64,000 bases of DNA from Haloplanus sp. HW8-1 (GTDB lineage Archaea; Halobacteriota; Halobacteria; Halobacteriales; Haloferacaceae): assembly GCF_023703795.1 (NCBI RefSeq), contig NZ_CP098518.1:2108001-2172000 (forward strand), given 5' to 3'. Positions within the stretch are counted from its first letter, which is position 1. Every line of letters starts with the position of its first letter. Below the pieces are notes generated by a model. The model made no database searches. It was not told the DNA's origin and saw nothing but the letters and a program-made list of their open reading frames with translations. The translations under genes were made by a program, and so were the position numbers. Shown piece by piece: positions 27,985 to 35,932 of this stretch.

Positions 27985-28140
27985 ATGACTAAGAAGACAA
28001 TCGGACAGAACACCGGCCGATCGGGTCGGGTGAACTTGTCTGGCCCTGAACTTGAACAGTTCAGTGCCGAGGTTGGGGACTCAATCAAGGTTGATATTGC
28101 TGAGTCAAGTAAAACACTCAGAGTGGCTAAAATGATCTGA
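27985..28140 (+). CDS. small AbrB/SpoVT-like protein
   Basis: An open frame of 51 codons with a TATA-like element in the right place. The product (TIGQNTGRSGRVNLSGPEL, then VGDSIKVDIAE) has the beta-hairpin pattern of AbrB swapped-hairpin DNA-binding proteins: R-x-x-L-S, G-D-x-I-x-V. Such tiny proteins are often antitoxins or transition-state regulators in haloarchaeal islands. No partner toxin is visible next to it. Confidence 0.55.
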   Translation: MTKKTIGQNTGRSGRVNLSGPELEQFSAEVGDSIKVDIAESSKTLRVAKMI

Positions 28141-28179
28141 CTGTATCCATACAAAATCTCATTAACATAGAGACCCGGT

Positions 28180-28914
28180 TCAATCCTCAGTCGGTACCCC
28201 GTCAGTAAGATCAATAATTGGCTGCTCTTCGAATATGGTCTCAGGAACGCCCAGCCGTTTCAGCAGTTGATGCCACGAGATGTCTCGAGCGTAGCTCTCC
28301 CCCATAGTGGAGTGATCGCGGGCAGTCCACGAATCAGGGACTTCGTCAACGCGTTCTGCGGGGACGACCAATTTTCCTACTTCTCGTTCTCCCCCGTCCT
28401 CAATTGTATAGACACAAAAGAAGTAGAGAAACTGGGTTTCGAAATGCCACGAGCGGGCCGTTGAGACGAACTCGTCGTGATGTTGCTTCCAGATCCGAAA
28501 CCGCCCATACGGCCCTGATGGATAGCGGTGCACGCAACTTTTCGACTCGATTCGAAAAGCAATATCGTGACTCCCCTTGGCGAACGTGTCGTACCATGGA
28601 TCGCCACGGCATGCATCAAATATCAAACATTTATCAAAGACTGCACTAACCAATCGTTCGGTATTATATCCACGAACAGCAGCAGTGTTTTTCCCCCGAC
28701 CAGAGCACGTTGGGACGTCTCCAGAGACATCCTCAAGAGCAACTTCAGGCCGCTCAATCAGCTCTGTCAGTGCAAATTCCGACGAAATCTCTTCTCGGTT
28801 ACCATCTATTTCCGTCTCTCCACCCTGATCTGGACTGGGAGTCTCAACATCAATTGAGGAAGCACCCTGTCCTGAGCTCTCTACGCTGGATGACTCAGTT
28901 TTGTCGGACATCAA
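28180..28914 (-). CDS. putative PD-(D/E)XK nuclease-like protein, second gene of the Cas4-like operon
   Basis: A 244-residue protein. The first ~80 residues are Ser/Glu/Asp-rich and probably disordered. The core has YNTERLVSAVFDKC, then GDPWYDTFAKGSHDIAFRIESKSC: a spaced Asp with E-S-K that resembles the D-(D/E)XK nuclease signature. YGRFRIWKQHHDEFV follows, as in RE-fold proteins that handle DNA. Its start codon overlaps the stop of the Cas4-like gene (ATGA type), so both are co-translated. No exact family is recognised. A nuclease role is an inference from the motif and partner; an inactive nuclease fold or accessory subunit is possible. Confidence 0.65.
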   Translation of the reverse strand: MMSDKTESSSVESSGQGASSIDVETPSPDQGGETEIDGNREEISSEFALTELIERPEVALEDVSGDVPTCSGRGKNTAAVRGYNTERLVSAVFDKCLIFDACRGDPWYDTFAKGSHDIAFRIESKSCVHRYPSGPYGRFRIWKQHHDEFVSTARSWHFETQFLYFFCVYTIEDGGEREVGKLVVPAERVDEVPDSWTARDHSTMGESYARDISWHQLLKRLGVPETIFEEQPIIDLTDGVPTED

Positions 28915-30029
28915 TCGATCACCTCATCGGTGGCTGCTGGCGCTAGCCCCCGGAGCGTTGCAAGCCAGTCGTTGTCGGCGCAGGACGGACAGACTGGCGG
29001 ATCGGTTGGATTGCCGTCCCACTGGACGGTTTCCCAACTGAACGTGCTATCGCAGGCTGGACACTGCCAGTCAGAGACTTCATATTTAGACGCTAATTTC
29101 GGGTACTGTTGAGCGAGGGTCGGTGTGAGTTTCTCCGTGCCACTGTCTGCATTCAGTGCGCGTTCGACCTGCTCTCTGGGGTACGAAACCAGCGGGAGGA
29201 ATCCGTCTGGAGGCTGGTCGGTGTAGGGCTCATCACCTTTGCCACACCGCTGGCGATACGAGCAGTAGTCACACTCCCACCCGTGTTCGGGCTCGGCAGG
29301 AGGCAGTGTCCCCTCAAGTCGATACGTGGACTGGGTCGCCATCCACTCGCGGACGGTCTCCTTCCAGAATTCGTGGTCGAATTCGACGGTCATCGCTCGG
29401 AAGTCGTGCTGCTCGCGATCGATGTAGATCACCAGCCCGGTCCGGACGGGATAGGAAACAGTCTGATCGAGGCCGTAGAGATAGGCGTGCAACTGAGCAC
29501 GGTGATGATCGGCTGGTGTCGGGTCTTCGTTGTCAAGACTGGTGAGTGACTGTTTCGCTTTCACCTCTGTCGGCAGCAGTGGATCGCCCTGTCGCGTGCA
29601 GATGACGGGATCGGTCGCGCCTCGGACCTGCAACTCGCCGGCGTGCGTATCAAGCTGGTAATCGACCCACATCGAGTTCTGGACGTACGCCGGTGGGTCA
29701 GCTGTCTCGGCAGCGATATCCTCGACAAAGGGCATAACGATATCCTCCTCGATACGTGTCCCAGCCCAGAAGATGCCGGTGGGCTGTTGGTCTTCCTTCG
29801 GTGCATTCTGGGTTGCGTAGGCAGTTTTCCGGTGGCACTGCAACAGTCGGTGTGGCGCGTGCCGATCTGGTGGTGTGAGAGACGCGGGGGTATGCCGCCA
29901 CGGCTGCCCCTCGCGCATGTGCTGTTTGATTTGACGGGTCCGGTACCACTCACTGAAGGCATCTTGATGGATGGCTTCGACGACCGCCTGAATGTGTGAC
30001 TGTGGTTCTGCTGTGGTGATCGACGTCAT
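28911..30029 (-). CDS. Cas4/RecB-like PD-(D/E)XK nuclease with C-terminal zinc ribbon
   Basis: A 372-residue protein. An N-terminal Cys at 65 (RLLQCHRKTAY) and a C-terminal CDYCSYRQRC (Cys 253, 256, 262) form the four-Cys Fe-S pattern of Cas4/AddB-type exonucleases. Catalytic-type residues are D140 in ATDPV, E155-V-K157 in LPTEVKAK, and Q179 with Y in AQLHAYLYG. A zinc ribbon (CPACDSTFSW ... CPSC) is appended beyond the nuclease. No Cas1/Cas2 genes or CRISPR repeats lie in the window, so it is a non-CRISPR Cas4 homologue. It is the first gene of a two-gene operon, divergent from a phage-type HTH gene; an anti-element or element-borne recombination role is plausible. Confidence 0.8.
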   Translation of the reverse strand: MTSITTAEPQSHIQAVVEAIHQDAFSEWYRTRQIKQHMREGQPWRHTPASLTPPDRHAPHRLLQCHRKTAYATQNAPKEDQQPTGIFWAGTRIEEDIVMPFVEDIAAETADPPAYVQNSMWVDYQLDTHAGELQVRGATDPVICTRQGDPLLPTEVKAKQSLTSLDNEDPTPADHHRAQLHAYLYGLDQTVSYPVRTGLVIYIDREQHDFRAMTVEFDHEFWKETVREWMATQSTYRLEGTLPPAEPEHGWECDYCSYRQRCGKGDEPYTDQPPDGFLPLVSYPREQVERALNADSGTEKLTPTLAQQYPKLASKYEVSDWQCPACDSTFSWETVQWDGNPTDPPVCPSCADNDWLATLRGLAPAATDEVID

Positions 30030-30253
30030 GCTTGGAAAGACCGGGTTTGGATGGCTGGTGCTACTACCGGCTGAGGTCTAGAGCTACCAGAATATAAAAC
30101 CACATTAATTAGTGAGGTTATTATATTGAATACATCATCTCCGGTAGTCGCGTTTTATACAACAGCACAAATTCGTGTGAATATTATATCCAATTAGTTA
30201 TCCTTGCCTAATATATTGCCGCGGTAACGACGGCGGTGTAGGTGGCCTAAGAA
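30030..30253. promoter_or_regulatory. AT-rich divergent promoter region
   Basis: The region lies between the Cas4-like gene (minus) and the HTH gene (plus). It contains ATATAAAA near 30095, TTATTATATTG near 30120 and ATATTATATCC near 30182, all far richer in A/T than the core chromosome. No ORF or clear operator palindrome was found. Confidence 0.45.
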
Positions 30254-30517
30254 GTGCGACAGCCAGCGCCGTGGATGCAGCTGCCGCTCGACGAGCGGAT
30301 CCTAGAGGCGTTAGATTCGTCTGGACTGATTTTGTCTCCAGCCGTGATTTCGATCAACATCGACAAATCACGGAGCGAGGTGAATCGGCGGCTGTCCACA
30401 CTGGTTGAGTATGGGCTCGTCACTCGAGTCCAGCGAGGCTATTATGAGATCACGGAGACAGGCCAGCAGTACTTAGCTGGCGAGTTGGATGCTTCCACAC
30501 TCTCCGAGTCTGAGTGA
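30254..30517 (+). CDS. phage-repressor-like winged-helix protein
   Basis: An 87-residue regulator. The form MRQPAPWMQLPLDERILEAL, with ISINIDKSRSEVNRRLSTLVEYGLV and RGYYEITETGQQYLAGELD, is the standard phiH1-repressor-like wHTH found on haloarchaeal viruses, plasmids and integrated elements. The GTG start is kept because family members begin with the same basic-Pro-Trp-Met block. It faces away from the Cas4-like operon and may repress it or the neighbouring element genes. Confidence 0.8.
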   Translation: MRQPAPWMQLPLDERILEALDSSGLILSPAVISINIDKSRSEVNRRLSTLVEYGLVTRVQRGYYEITETGQQYLAGELDASTLSESE

Positions 30518-30760
30518 CCGAGCACCACTAAAGGTAGGCCAATCGGATCACGCAAACAGCCGAATTCAGTATGAGGTATCCGGAGTCTCCACGGCCGTGA
30601 TCAAAAACTCAGACAGCTATCTGACGGGGGCCTCATGGCCAACCCACCGTGGGGTCAGTCTCTCCAACTCTCCCGGCATTTAGCGGAGCGTCTGCGCGCT
30701 TGAGCAATATTATCTGATTCCCAGCGTCAGTGACGCTGTCGACGTTGGTGACACCGACAA

Positions 30761-30802
30761 GTTACCCCACGCGTAGCGAGAAATCCAACTATGTGGGGTA
30801 AC
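30761..30802. repeat. 10-22-10 inverted repeat, copy 1
   Basis: GTTACCCCAC (30761-30770) and GTGGGGTAAC (30793-30802) are exact complements, 22 bp apart. The same arms with the same 22-bp spacing, but a different spacer sequence, occur at 35933-35974. Conservation of the arms and spacing, not the interior, suggests a protein-binding or recombination site. Confidence 0.75.
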
Positions 30803-31156
30803 AAATCCAATCCAGACCGCCGGTCTGTTGCTATTCCCCGTTCAGCGAGGAGAGACATTTCACTCGGTACACGGGGCCTCGGACGTGGACGTCCCGGATC
30901 GCCGGGAGGTGAGTGCGCCACTCCCGCCACCTGGACACGCGCAGACGGCTGGACCACCGGGGTAACGGCGGTCGCAAGGCCGCCCACACCCTCATGAACG
31001 CGCTCGGCCACAGCCTCAGCCACCGGTGGTTTGAGAGAATTCGATTAAGAAATTCTTTGATTTCAAGCCCTCTACCCCGTATGACCGGCGCTTCTACATA
31101 AATCCTGTTGACAAGACTTTTTTTGCTACCTCCAAAATTCTCTCTCGCCTGCGGGA

Positions 31157-31358
31157 GCGCCCCCAACCAAGCACGCTCTTCCTCAGGCCTTGACAGGACC
31201 GTGTTCGAAATCATCCCTCGTGAGCTGCTGCTGTGGCTTCGGGCTGGGGCAGCAGTCCTCGCGATCGTCGTCCACATGTACAGGCTTCGAAACGAAATCG
31301 ATGCCTCTGGCGACGAGAGGTAGCGGGCGCCAGAATCGCCGGCGCCCCCAACCAAGCA
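31157..31358. repeat. 17-bp direct repeat pair
   Basis: GCGCCCCCAACCAAGCA occurs at 31157-31173 and again at 31342-31358, 185 bp apart, just upstream of the serine recombinase gene. It may be a duplicated recombination site or a footprint of insertion. Confidence 0.55.
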
Positions 31359-31481
31359 TCGGTTACTTTGCGCCCACATATTTTAAAAATTGGGTGGTGG
31401 AGAATTGACCAGTCGAGGTCTGTCCACGAACGGGCGTTCCTCAACAGACTGTCCGCAGCCCTTTTTTAATAACACGAATAG

Positions 31482-32141
31482 GTGTCCGTGAACGTCGCTT
31501 GCTACGTCCGGGTTTCGACCGCAGAGCAAAACCTGGACCGCCAGCTGCAATCCACGACCGACTACGCCACGGACGACCTCGGCGCCAATCTCGCGAATGT
31601 CGACACCTACCGAGACAAGTCCACGGGGACGAACACCGAGCGAGGCGGGTATCGTGAGATGATGGACGCCGTCGACGGCGGCGACGTGGACGCGGTGGTC
31701 GTCCACGAGATAAGCCGCCTCGCCCGATCGCTGCAAGACTTAGAACGGACGGTCTCGCGGGTCACAGACACCGGCACAGAGATTCATTTTGTCCGGGACG
31801 GCCTCTCGTTCGGCGACGGGAAGGAACAGCCGATGCACCGGCTACAGATGCAAATGCTCGGCGCGTTCGCGGAGTGGCAAGCGCGGGTCAAACAGATGAA
31901 CACCCGCGAGGGGATCGCGGCCCGGCAGCAAGAGGACGGGTACCACCACGGCCCCGCGCCGCTCGGGTTTGAGAAAGACGAGGGCCGTCTCATCGAGGCG
32001 GAGGACTATCACGACGTTGTGGCGGCGCTGGACATGGTCCAGAAAGACGAACTCTCGAAGCGGAAGGCCGCGCAACGACTCGACTGTTCGCGTTCGACCA
32101 TCGGCCGGGCGCTGGAGCGAACCGAGTTGTATGGAATCTAA
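31482..32141 (+). CDS. serine recombinase (resolvase/invertase family)
   Basis: A 219-residue site-specific recombinase. The N-terminal resolvase domain opens CYVRVSTAEQNLDRQL with the catalytic Ser at residue 12. Further family motifs are DAVVVHEISRLARSLQDLE and the dimer helix AFAEWQARVKQMNTREGI. The C-terminal HTH (SKRKAAQRLDCSRSTIGRALE) binds DNA. It is the size of Tn3-type resolvases. It is probably part of an integrated plasmid or a multimer-resolution system with the ParA locus 3 kb away; its target site may be one of the nearby repeats. Confidence 0.88.
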   Translation: MSVNVACYVRVSTAEQNLDRQLQSTTDYATDDLGANLANVDTYRDKSTGTNTERGGYREMMDAVDGGDVDAVVVHEISRLARSLQDLERTVSRVTDTGTEIHFVRDGLSFGDGKEQPMHRLQMQMLGAFAEWQARVKQMNTREGIAARQQEDGYHHGPAPLGFEKDEGRLIEAEDYHDVVAALDMVQKDELSKRKAAQRLDCSRSTIGRALERTELYGI

Positions 32142-32159
32142 CCCGGTGCCTTCGACCGG

Positions 32160-33334
32160 TTAGACGCGTTCGCGGGTTCCGAGGACGTAACCGAGAAACA
32201 CAATTGCCGCCGTCCCGGCGAACGTCTCAATGCCAGCAGCGAGCGTCCCAATTGTTCCAAATCCGACCCCTGAGGGGTCTGTTGGAGGCGCGGTCGTGAA
32301 CGTCACGACGCTATAATATAGACTCTGATCGATCGGCATCCCTTCCCAGAAGTAAGCCGCGACAGAGGCCAAGTATAGGGCTACCATGACTCCACTAATC
32401 CAAGTGAGTTGGACTCCATACCCGGTGAATACTTTCGATAATAATGATCCAAACCACGCAGCGGTCCCCCGCGGTCCGCCGCCAGCGAGTGCCTCTCGAC
32501 GTCGTGCTCGGCGTTCCCGAACACGGGCACTTCGAGCCTGGCTAATCAGCCCGTTCGCGCTGTAGGCGGTTCGCAACTCGTGATTCGCCCGGGCAATAAT
32601 ATCGTATTGCTGGTCCTCAGATACCGAGTCCTTGTCAGCAAGCTCATGCCTGATTCGTGTGCCAGGGGCGCCGATTTGTGTGTTCCGGGAGAGTGCCGCG
32701 TCGGTGAGGATGATGCCAGAAATGAAGGTGTTGCGGAGATCGGCGTCTCGGAAGTCCGCGTTGGAGAGGTCGGCGCTTCGGAGGTCCGCCTCGGAGAGGT
32801 CGGCGTCGGTGAGGCGCGCCTTGGAGAGGTCAGCACCGGCGAGCACCGCCTTGGGGAGGTCGGCGCCTCGGAGGTCTGCCTCGGAAAGGTCGGCGCCTAC
32901 GAGGTACGCCTCGGATAAGTCGGCGCGTACTAGGTCCGCCTTGGAGAGATCGGCGTGCTTGAGGCGCGCCTCGGAGAGGTCGGCGTTGGAGAGGTCCGCC
33001 TTGGAAAGGTCGGCGTGCTTGAGGCGCGCCTCTGAGAGGTCGGCGTATCCGAGGTCAGCCCTAGAAAGGTCGCCTTGGAGAGGTCGGCGTTGGAGAGGTC
33101 GGCAAGTCCGAGGGTCGCCTTGGAGAGGTCGGCGTTGGAGAGGTCGGCAAGTCCGAGGGTCGCCTTGGAGAGGTCGACATTTCGGAGGTCCGCTCCGGAG
33201 AGGTCGGCGTAGTTGAGATCCGCTCCGGAGAGGTCGGCGTAGTTGAGGTTCGCCCCGGAGAGGGCCGCTTCGGGTTGAATATCACCCGGCGAAATGTTCT
33301 CGTCGTTCGGTATTTCCCAGTCTGAATTTGGCAT
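32160..33334 (-). pseudogene. pentapeptide-repeat ion-channel protein, frameshifted
   Basis: The 5' part (from 33334, [14 protein letters not shown]) encodes A(D/N)LSx pentapeptide repeats and runs out of frame near 33062. The repeats continue in a second frame (ADLSEADL type) to 32160. That frame ends in two membrane segments with a pore-like YYSVVTFTTAPPTDP loop and the tail VFLGYVLGTRERV. One missing base at about 33062-33066 (AAGGC-GACC where AAGGCGGACC is expected) would restore one protein of about 391 residues. Family: beta-helical pentapeptide repeat fused to an ion_trans_2 channel. It may be non-functional or a sequencing error. Confidence 0.8.
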
Positions 33335-33537
33335 ATAGAGACCACGTCATGCCGGGTCTAATTTCTGGGGACGCCCTGCTGGCCGTGTCGGTCGCCCGTC
33401 TGACTGAGCTATTTGATTCAGTAGTGAATCAGATTGATTCATCGCCCTCGTCCTCGCCACTATCAACGACGAACAGAAGGCCTGGGTTGAATCACAATCT
33501 GATTCACTCGACGTGCCCAAAGCCGAGGTTATACGTT

Positions 33538-33579
33538 GTGTTTCTCGGCTACGTGCTGGGGACCCGAGAGCGGGTGTAA
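33538..33579 (+). pseudogene. 3'-terminal fragment of a second pentapeptide-channel gene
   Basis: Forty-two bases encode VFLGYVLGTRERV and a stop. This is the same C-terminus as the channel gene at 32160 but on the opposite strand and with many synonymous differences. It must come from a diverged paralogue whose remaining part has been lost. The upstream frame shows no other similarity. Confidence 0.6.
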
Positions 33580-33928
33580 GCTCTTTTCAGGTGGGGTTCC
33601 CCCAAGAGGCTCCAAGCACATCGGCACGATCGAAAAAGCAGTCGGCGACCGCTCCGACAGTCTCCGGGGCTCTCCATACCGATTGTATTCAATTGAGACC
33701 AGTCTACGTAGCGGTATCGAATGAGAAATTTCAGCCCCAGAAACAGTGTATTAGTGTTTAATATCTCTCTACCGTATTGTCAATATGCAGTTGGTCCCCC
33801 AGCCAACTGAGCTCCTGCTTCCCCGCACTGCCCTCCCCTCCTCCATTTTGCTTAGGATTCGGCTCGGAAGATAGCTTTGTAGCATGCTGAAACACTCTGT
33901 TGGAGAACGCCGAATACGACCTCCAGCG
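33580..33928. other. intergenic stretch without a recognisable gene
   Basis: About 350 bp of mixed composition. No open frame has a known motif. In particular no HicA toxin could be recovered downstream of the HicB-like gene. Confidence 0.5.
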
Positions 33929-34201
33929 TCAGTCGAAGATCGTCGAGTCATCGAGTGACCCTGACGTATTCCGTTCAGGGTCGATTCCTAACTCGCGGAG
34001 CTCGTCTTCGCTCGGGGGCTCGCCTGCTCCATGGTAGCCTTGGAGTGCTTCATCAAGGTTTTCGAGGGCCTCTCGGCGGCGTTTCCCTTGGCTGATGACG
34101 CCGGTTCCTTGCTCTTTTGCGAGCCACCACTCCCCCTCGCGTGTGAGCGTGATTACCGTCCCAGTCGGCAGGTCATCGGTAATGGGTGAGTCCGTAGTCA
34201 T
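33929..34201 (-). CDS. HicB-family antitoxin-like protein (solitary)
   Basis: A 90-residue protein. The core VITLTREGEWWLAKEQGTGVISQG followed by KRRREALENLDEALQGY is the partial RNase H-like fold of HicB antitoxins. The tail (SEDELRELGIDPE) is the usual haloarchaeal HicB ending. A HicA partner would be expected immediately downstream, but the sequence there contains no HicA motif in any frame. It is therefore an orphan, perhaps kept as a regulator or left after loss of the toxin. Confidence 0.75.
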   Translation of the reverse strand: MTTDSPITDDLPTGTVITLTREGEWWLAKEQGTGVISQGKRRREALENLDEALQGYHGAGEPPSEDELRELGIDPERNTSGSLDDSTIFD

Positions 34202-34291
34202 TGGTCGCCTGTATCTTACTACGCCAAGCGGGTGGACGCCTGATCCGTCTTCTGGTCACTGTCTTCTTCTTGGCCAAGCGGCTCGACCCCG

Positions 34292-34438
34292 TTACGTTCG
34301 CGATTCCCTGGGTTTGCTCCCGCTGCGAGTCATGTCCTCACAGCGGGGACAGGCACGCGGAGCATCGACGTTGTCGGGCGTGAATACACGGACGTACTGT
34401 TCGGTGACGTGCGCACCGCAGTTCTGACACTCCGGCAT
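34292..34438 (-). CDS. 48-residue zinc-ribbon protein (DUF7563-like)
   Basis: The translation begins MPECQNCGAHVTEQYVRVF and has CxxC (residues 4-7) and a second CxxC in ACPRCED. Two CxxC pairs give a minimal zinc ribbon. Tiny proteins of this form are frequent on haloarchaeal plasmids and proviruses, often annotated DUF7563. It lies 2 bp after the stop of the ParA-linked gene on the same strand, so it is probably the last gene of that operon. Confidence 0.65.
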   Translation of the reverse strand: MPECQNCGAHVTEQYVRVFTPDNVDAPRACPRCEDMTRSGSKPRESRT

Positions 34439-34440
34439 GG

Positions 34441-34869
34441 TTACTCTGGGTCACTCCCGTTGACATCGATCCCGCGTCCTTCGAGCAGTGCTGTCGCGAC
34501 TTCCTCAGGGTGGTTCGCCACAACTCGGAGGGCAGCATCGTGAAGTTCGCGCTTTGGAACATCTCGGACGCCGTATTCACGACGGAGGACCATGCCAACA
34601 TCAAGATCGAGTGTATCCTCAAACGCTTCCCATGCCGATTCACGAGCATAGAGCGGACGCTGTGTCGTCTCGTCGAATGTGAATGCTGGCATGTCGGCTG
34701 ACCGCTCGGTTGGCTTCTCATCGGCCGGCGTGGCGGCGTTGGGCGGCTCCTCAGCGGTCGTGTCATGCGTCGAGTCAGCTCCGGCTGTTTCATCGTCGGC
34801 ATCGTTGGCCTGATCGTCATCGCCTTCGAGTGCCTCACTGATCCCGTTGAATCGACTCTCATCAGGCAT
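34441..34869 (-). CDS. ParA-linked acidic protein (putative partition partner)
   Basis: A 142-residue protein. The first half is a highly acidic, low-complexity segment (EGDDDQANDADDETAGADS). The second half, PAFTFDETTQRPLYARESAWEAFEDTLDL with ELHDAALRVVANHPEEVATALLE, looks folded and resembles the C-terminal part of proteins that follow ParA in haloarchaeal plasmids. Its start overlaps the ParA stop by 8 bp. By position it could serve as the ParB-like adaptor that binds the upstream iterons, although no ParB or ribbon-helix-helix motif is recognised. Confidence 0.65.
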   Translation of the reverse strand: MPDESRFNGISEALEGDDDQANDADDETAGADSTHDTTAEEPPNAATPADEKPTERSADMPAFTFDETTQRPLYARESAWEAFEDTLDLDVGMVLRREYGVRDVPKRELHDAALRVVANHPEEVATALLEGRGIDVNGSDPE

Positions 34870-35710
34870 CGATACCACCTCGCTCGACGATTGCTGCCAG
34901 TTCATCAAGCCGCTCCAGTTGGTCGCACTCGCTGTCGTAGGCCGCGACTGGCTTGCCTTCTCGCCACGCCCGACGGAAGGCGATTCGTTTCCGGATCCCC
35001 GGTCCAGGAGAGTTGGGGTTGTCGAAGTGATCTGATCGACCGAATGCTGGGAGATTCTCCGCGAATGGTGAGGTCTCGATGTCTGTGATAATCCGTCGTT
35101 CTTCGTTGTCACCTTCGAGACGGTTGGGAACCAGCGCGAGGATATTGATATCCAGTTGTTGGCGGAGAGGAGCAATCTGGTCTTCGACCATCCGCTCTAA
35201 TCCGGAAATACTCGGCTCACTCATTTGGAGTGGCACGATTACGTTCTGGGAGGCGATCAGTGAGGCATCTGAGAGTGCGCCGAGATTTGGTGGCGAGTCG
35301 ATTACGACGTAGTCGTACAGGTCTCCGAGGACTGCTTCAACAACGTGCTTGCGAACCCACGTCTCAGCGAACGTCGTCGTCCGGATCCGGTCTTCAAGCG
35401 CGTCGAAGTCTCGGTTTGCCGGAATGACGTCGAACCACTCTGTCTCTTGGATGATGTCGTCGAGTGTTGCTGTCGCGTCATCACCGAAGACGTCCCCGAG
35501 ATGCGTCTCAGCATCGTATGCGTCTCGAAGCCCGACGCCCTCGGTTGCGTTCCCCTGCTGGTCAAGATCGACTAAGAGGACACGATGTCCTCGTGCGTGT
35601 AACCGCTCAGCGATGTTGATCGCGAGTGTCGTCTTCCCAACACCGCCTTTCTGGAGTGCTACGGAGACTGCGCGAGGTTGTGTTGCCGTGTCTTCTGAAT
35701 TCTGGGACAT
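34862..35710 (-). CDS. parA: ParA-family partition ATPase
   Basis: A 282-residue partition ATPase. Seen: the deviant Walker A KGGVGKTT at residues 21-28, LVDLDQQGNATEGVGL (Walker A'), YVVIDSPPNLG (Walker B) and VIVPLQMSEPSISGLERM. These identify the ParA/Soj family that segregates plasmids or chromosomal origins. Directly upstream is a block of 9-bp iterons suited to be the centromere and operator; downstream are an overlapping partner gene and a small zinc ribbon. This strongly suggests that the surrounding island derives from a plasmid. No Rep or Cdc6 gene is seen in the window. Confidence 0.92.
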   Translation of the reverse strand: MSQNSEDTATQPRAVSVALQKGGVGKTTLAINIAERLHARGHRVLLVDLDQQGNATEGVGLRDAYDAETHLGDVFGDDATATLDDIIQETEWFDVIPANRDFDALEDRIRTTTFAETWVRKHVVEAVLGDLYDYVVIDSPPNLGALSDASLIASQNVIVPLQMSEPSISGLERMVEDQIAPLRQQLDINILALVPNRLEGDNEERRIITDIETSPFAENLPAFGRSDHFDNPNSPGPGIRKRIAFRRAWREGKPVAAYDSECDQLERLDELAAIVERGGIDA

Positions 35711-35727
35711 GGTGGTCTCTCGTTAAG

Positions 35728-35911
35728 AATAGGTACAATAGGTGAAATAGGTGAGATTCCAACCTATCGTGCGCTATGTGGATACTCTACCTATTGTACC
35801 TATTCCTATTATAGAGGTCATATCGCGGAAGATATGTAAAAGTGCGTCAGACAATACAATAGCTAGAATAGGTGAGATAGCTAACTTAGGTAAGATAGGT
35901 AAAATAGGCGT
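35728..35911. repeat. 9-bp iterons upstream of parA (putative centromere/operator)
   Basis: Units of consensus RATAGGTRA repeat at exact 9-bp spacing. Three lie at 35728-35754. Two inverted units lie at 35789-35806, where ACCTATTGTACCTATTC is the exact reverse complement of 35727-35743. Six more lie at 35858-35911, some degenerate. The whole block is AT-rich and sits between the parA start and the GTTACCCCAC repeat. This is the architecture of a parS/parC-type centromere that also represses parA. Confidence 0.82.
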
Positions 35912-35932
35912 GATGGAATTTTATCGCCAATA

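Larger units (their letters stand above)
30518..31481. other. gene-poor stretch with repeats and possible gene debris
   Basis: Only short or unconvincing frames occur over nearly 1 kb. One, ending at 31323, encodes VFEIIPRELLLWLRAGAAVLAIVVHMY-type hydrophobic sequence and could be the tail of a lost membrane protein. The stretch also holds the GTTACCCCAC inverted repeat (30761-30802) and a 17-bp direct repeat (31157-31173 and 31342-31358). Confidence 0.5.

Noticed and set aside
30727-31379. Overlapping ORFs on both strands (98, 182, 71 and 72 codons)
   Set aside because: Low-complexity, mutually overlapping frames without motifs. Only a possible membrane-protein fragment was noted in the region entry.
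32750-33250. Regular 15-bp GAGAGGTCGGCG-type repeats, first taken for a minisatellite or CRISPR-like array
   Set aside because: They are the coding repeats of pentapeptide (ADLSx) units, without spacers, in one gene.
33769-33951. Possible HicA downstream of HicB
   Set aside because: The frame starts MTRRSSTDAGG, but no HicA GSHxxY-type motif appears in any frame.
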